The notes under the pieces: model-generated | What the model was told of the DNA's origin: nothing | What the model saw: only the letters and a program-made list of their open reading frames with translations | Databases searched by the model: none | Assembly (NCBI GenBank): GCA_947178455.1 | Contig: CAMWYI010000074.1 | Location: 1-8,532 of the forward strand | Reading direction: 5' to 3' | From: an uncultured Alistipes sp. | GTDB lineage: Bacteria > Bacteroidota > Bacteroidia > Bacteroidales > Rikenellaceae | Length of the DNA: 8,532 nucleotides | Position numbers and translations under genes: made by a program | Shown: piece after piece, positions 6,904 to 8,532 of the stretch | How the letters are laid out: each line of letters begins with the position of its first letter | How positions within the stretch are numbered: the first letter of the stretch is position 1

Positions 6904-6994
6904 TTTTTATTAGCGCGATAGCCTGTCGCTTCGCTTCCGCTGGTCGTAGTCGCTCCTTATTGCTTTTGCCGAGCGAACGTATTTTCGACTTCAC

Positions 6995-7026
6995 CCAAAA
7001 TAGTAAAACGGCCGATGATATACAAA
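6995..7026 (-). promoter_or_regulatory. Distal promoter candidate for the suf operon
   Basis: Read on the minus strand, TTTG (7023-7026) is followed by 20 bases and then TATTTTGG (6995-7002), again one mismatch from TAnnTTTG. It would give a leader of about 135 bases before sufB. The spacing is identical to the proximal candidate, but the region is A/T-rich, so a chance match is more likely here. Confidence 0.35.
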
Positions 7027-7052
7027 AAACAGACGAATCCGCACGATCGATG

Positions 7053-7093
7053 AAAATAAAAAACCGGCGGCAGACCGCAAAGGCCCGCCGCCG
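7053..7093 (-). terminator. Intrinsic terminator of the pectate lyase gene
   Basis: On the minus strand, cggcggc (7087-7093) can pair perfectly with gccgccg (7065-7071) around a 15-base loop, and the stem is followed almost at once by TTTTTTATTTT (7053-7063). It lies about 70 bases past the pectate lyase stop and before the suf promoter candidates, so it should separate the two units. The loop is rather long, which lowers confidence slightly. Confidence 0.7.
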
Positions 7094-7163
7094 CTAAAAC
7101 CGGATTCAGCATCGCAGCCGGATTCTGGCTTCCGCCGCAACCCGCCGCAATTGCAATCCGAAC

Positions 7164-8532
7164 TTAATTCAACGCAGTGTATGTACCGCCATCGACCTGT
7201 GCTACCGTGATGTCCTGCACCAGATAGTGGAGATACATCTCCAAGTTGGTATAGCGTGCATCGAGATGATACTCGTTGGCATCTTTGGGGTTGTTCTTGT
7301 CCAAACCGGCCTTTTCCTCGAAGTCATCGGGCATGCCGTCGCCATCGGAATCTTTGGGAGCCGAATTCGACTTATAGGTCGGATAACCGCCCACATCCGT
7401 CGGAAGGTCGATGATGCCGTTCTTGCTGCCGTGCGAACCGTTCGTCTCGAACGTACCGGCTTTCGCATGATTCGTCACACGCGTATCCACCGCATCGCGA
7501 TGCAGCGAAGCACCTACATAAGCAGCCACCCGCTCGAAGCCGAGTGCTGCACTATGCGTCGTAACGTCGCAAACCTTGTCGCCGTCTTTGAACGAAAGCG
7601 GAGCATCGAGCCACGTCACATCGGGGCTTACCGAACTCTTCGTTGCGGCGTTGATAACGAAACCTTTTTTGTTGTCCGCCGTCAGCTCGGCACCTACCGT
7701 GCTCGACTTGTCTACCGACGTATCGAATGCATTGGAATTATCGCCCAGATAGACATGTGCGGCACCTACGTCGAAAGTCTTTCCACCGGTCGTGTACGTA
7801 CCGTCCACATGGTAGAACCAAGGACGTTTGTATCCGGGATTGACGGTCTCTTTGCCGTCTTTGTAGCTCAAGCCCGAACCGTCGACCGACGCAGGCCCCC
7901 ACTTGTAGGTATTGCCCACGAAATTGAATTTCTGACCTTCGCCGCCGTAAGCCGGGAAGTTGCAGAAGTTGTAGACCACGTTGTTGCGGAAGTCGATTCG
8001 GCGGTCGGCCAGCGAAGCGGCGTAAGACGAGTCGTTCTCTTTGTAGGTATTGGGCGAATCGAAGCGCGGGTTACGCGAGTCGTGGTTGGCCAGCATGTTG
8101 TGGTGGAACGACGCCGGAGCACCACCCCAAATGGCACCGTAACCGTGCGAACCTTTGGTATGGCCGGCATTGTGCAACGACTCGGCCAACAGACACCACT
8201 GCATGGTGAAGTTGCGCATCGAATAGAACGAACCGCACTCGTCGGTACACCACGACAGCGAGCAGTGGTCGAGAATCACGTTTTTCTGGTTGCGGCCCCA
8301 AATGGCATCCAGTCCGTCGGCATCCTGATCGCTGCCCAACACACCGGGGCGCGAACGGATGTAGCGGATAATCACGTTATCGGCTTTGACCACCAGCGAC
8401 CAATAACGCAGGCAGATACCGTCGCCCGGAGCCGTTTGTCCGGCAATGGTGACGCTGCCGTTCTTGATTTCGAGGTTTTTGGGCAGGTTGATGATGCCGC
8501 TGACGTCGAAGACAATCGTGCGAGCACCCGAC
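7164..8532 (-). CDS. Family 1 pectate lyase (PL1-like), 5' end outside the window
   Basis: The visible 455 residues read in frame to the window edge, starting SGARTIVFDVSGIINLPKNL, so the N-terminus and any signal peptide are missing. A GTG at 8391-8393 is an internal valine, not the start. The sequence shows the right-handed beta-helix style of pectate lyases: VTIAGQTAPGDGI, VIIRYIRSRPG, ILDHCSLSWCTDE, and then HHNMLANHDSRNPRF. The arginines of that last motif (codons at 8073-8075 and 8064-8066) match the conserved RxPR-type region carrying the catalytic base. Such enzymes cleave polygalacturonate by beta-elimination. Near the C-terminus, DSDGDGMPDDFEE (about 7313-7352) is a calcium-binding type-3-repeat-like motif. 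It is followed by YTNLEMYLHYLVQDI, a tail common in secreted Bacteroidetes polysaccharide lyases. A secreted or surface location is inferred. A terminator follows. The exact substrate is not determined. Confidence 0.85.
   Translation of the reverse strand, partial: SGARTIVFDVSGIINLPKNLEIKNGSVTIAGQTAPGDGICLRYWSLVVKADNVIIRYIRSRPGVLGSDQDADGLDAIWGRNQKNVILDHCSLSWCTDECGSFYSMRNFTMQWCLLAESLHNAGHTKGSHGYGAIWGGAPASFHHNMLANHDSRNPRFDSPNTYKENDSSYAASLADRRIDFRNNVVYNFCNFPAYGGEGQKFNFVGNTYKWGPASVDGSGLSYKDGKETVNPGYKRPWFYHVDGTYTTGGKTFDVGAAHVYLGDNSNAFDTSVDKSSTVGAELTADNKKGFVINAATKSSVSPDVTWLDAPLSFKDGDKVCDVTTHSAALGFERVAAYVGASLHRDAVDTRVTNHAKAGTFETNGSHGSKNGIIDLPTDVGGYPTYKSNSAPKDSDGDGMPDDFEEKAGLDKNNPKDANEYHLDARYTNLEMYLHYLVQDITVAQVDGGTYTALN

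Larger units (their letters stand above)
6854..7163. other. Intergenic region between the pectate lyase gene and sufB
   Basis: This 310-base stretch separates two transcription units on the minus strand. The right part (about 7053-7160) is the 3' untranslated region of the pectate lyase gene, with its terminator hairpin and a near-tandem repeat of ccgccgcaa just after the stop. The left part (6854-7026) holds two promoter candidates for the suf operon and, between them, an A/T- and GC-alternating leader with only weak short hairpins, for example gagcga (6971-6976) with tcgctc (6950-6955). I see no convincing small gene, riboswitch or tRNA. Confidence 0.7.

Noticed and set aside
6915..6976. 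Possible structured leader or riboswitch upstream of sufB
   Set aside because: Only 5-6 base stems such as gcgat/gtcgc and gagcga/tcgctc could be found, with no match to a known riboswitch core.
6851..6994. 47-codon N-terminal extension of sufB
   Set aside because: Standard SufB length is reached from the ATG at 6851-6853, and the extension would place the best promoter candidate inside the gene.

Overview
The window looks like a chromosomal segment of a GC-rich Bacteroidales bacterium. Alistipes or another member of the Rikenellaceae is my best guess. This rests on the sufB-C-D-S gene order, the Bacteroidetes-style promoter boxes (TTTG, 20 bases, then TAnnTTTG-like), the absence of strong Shine-Dalgarno sequences, and a pectate lyase with a C-terminal architecture common in gut Bacteroidetes. 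The genus assignment is inference.

Every credible gene is on the minus strand, so the order of transcription runs from the right end to the left. At the right edge is a 5'-truncated family 1 pectate lyase that ends in a hairpin/T-tract terminator. A 310-base intergenic region follows, with two tandem promoter candidates. After it comes one tightly packed run of genes: sufB, sufC, sufD, sufS, a beta-class N4-cytosine-type DNA methyltransferase, an MvaI/BcnI-type restriction endonuclease, thymidylate kinase (tmk), and a DoxX-family membrane protein broken or miscalled at the left edge. The gaps are 50 bases (sufB-sufC), 2 (sufD-sufS), 13 (sufS-methyltransferase) and 1 (endonuclease-tmk). The sufC/sufD, methyltransferase/endonuclease and tmk/doxX pairs overlap by ATGA.

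The SUF genes encode an iron-sulfur cluster assembly machine. SufS supplies persulfide sulfur, SufB-SufC-SufD is the ATP-driven scaffold, and SufD is an unusually short form. No SufE or SufU sulfur carrier is present in the window.

The most notable feature is the restriction-modification pair. It is clearly AT-rich against GC-rich neighbours and sits without spare DNA between sufS and tmk, so it probably arrived by horizontal transfer and now appears to depend on the suf transcript. A manual scan finds no CCWGG site (the MvaI target) in all 8.5 kb, against eleven CCSGG sites. This supports, without proving, a CCWGG specificity. I found no tRNA, rRNA, CRISPR array, insertion sequence or phage gene.
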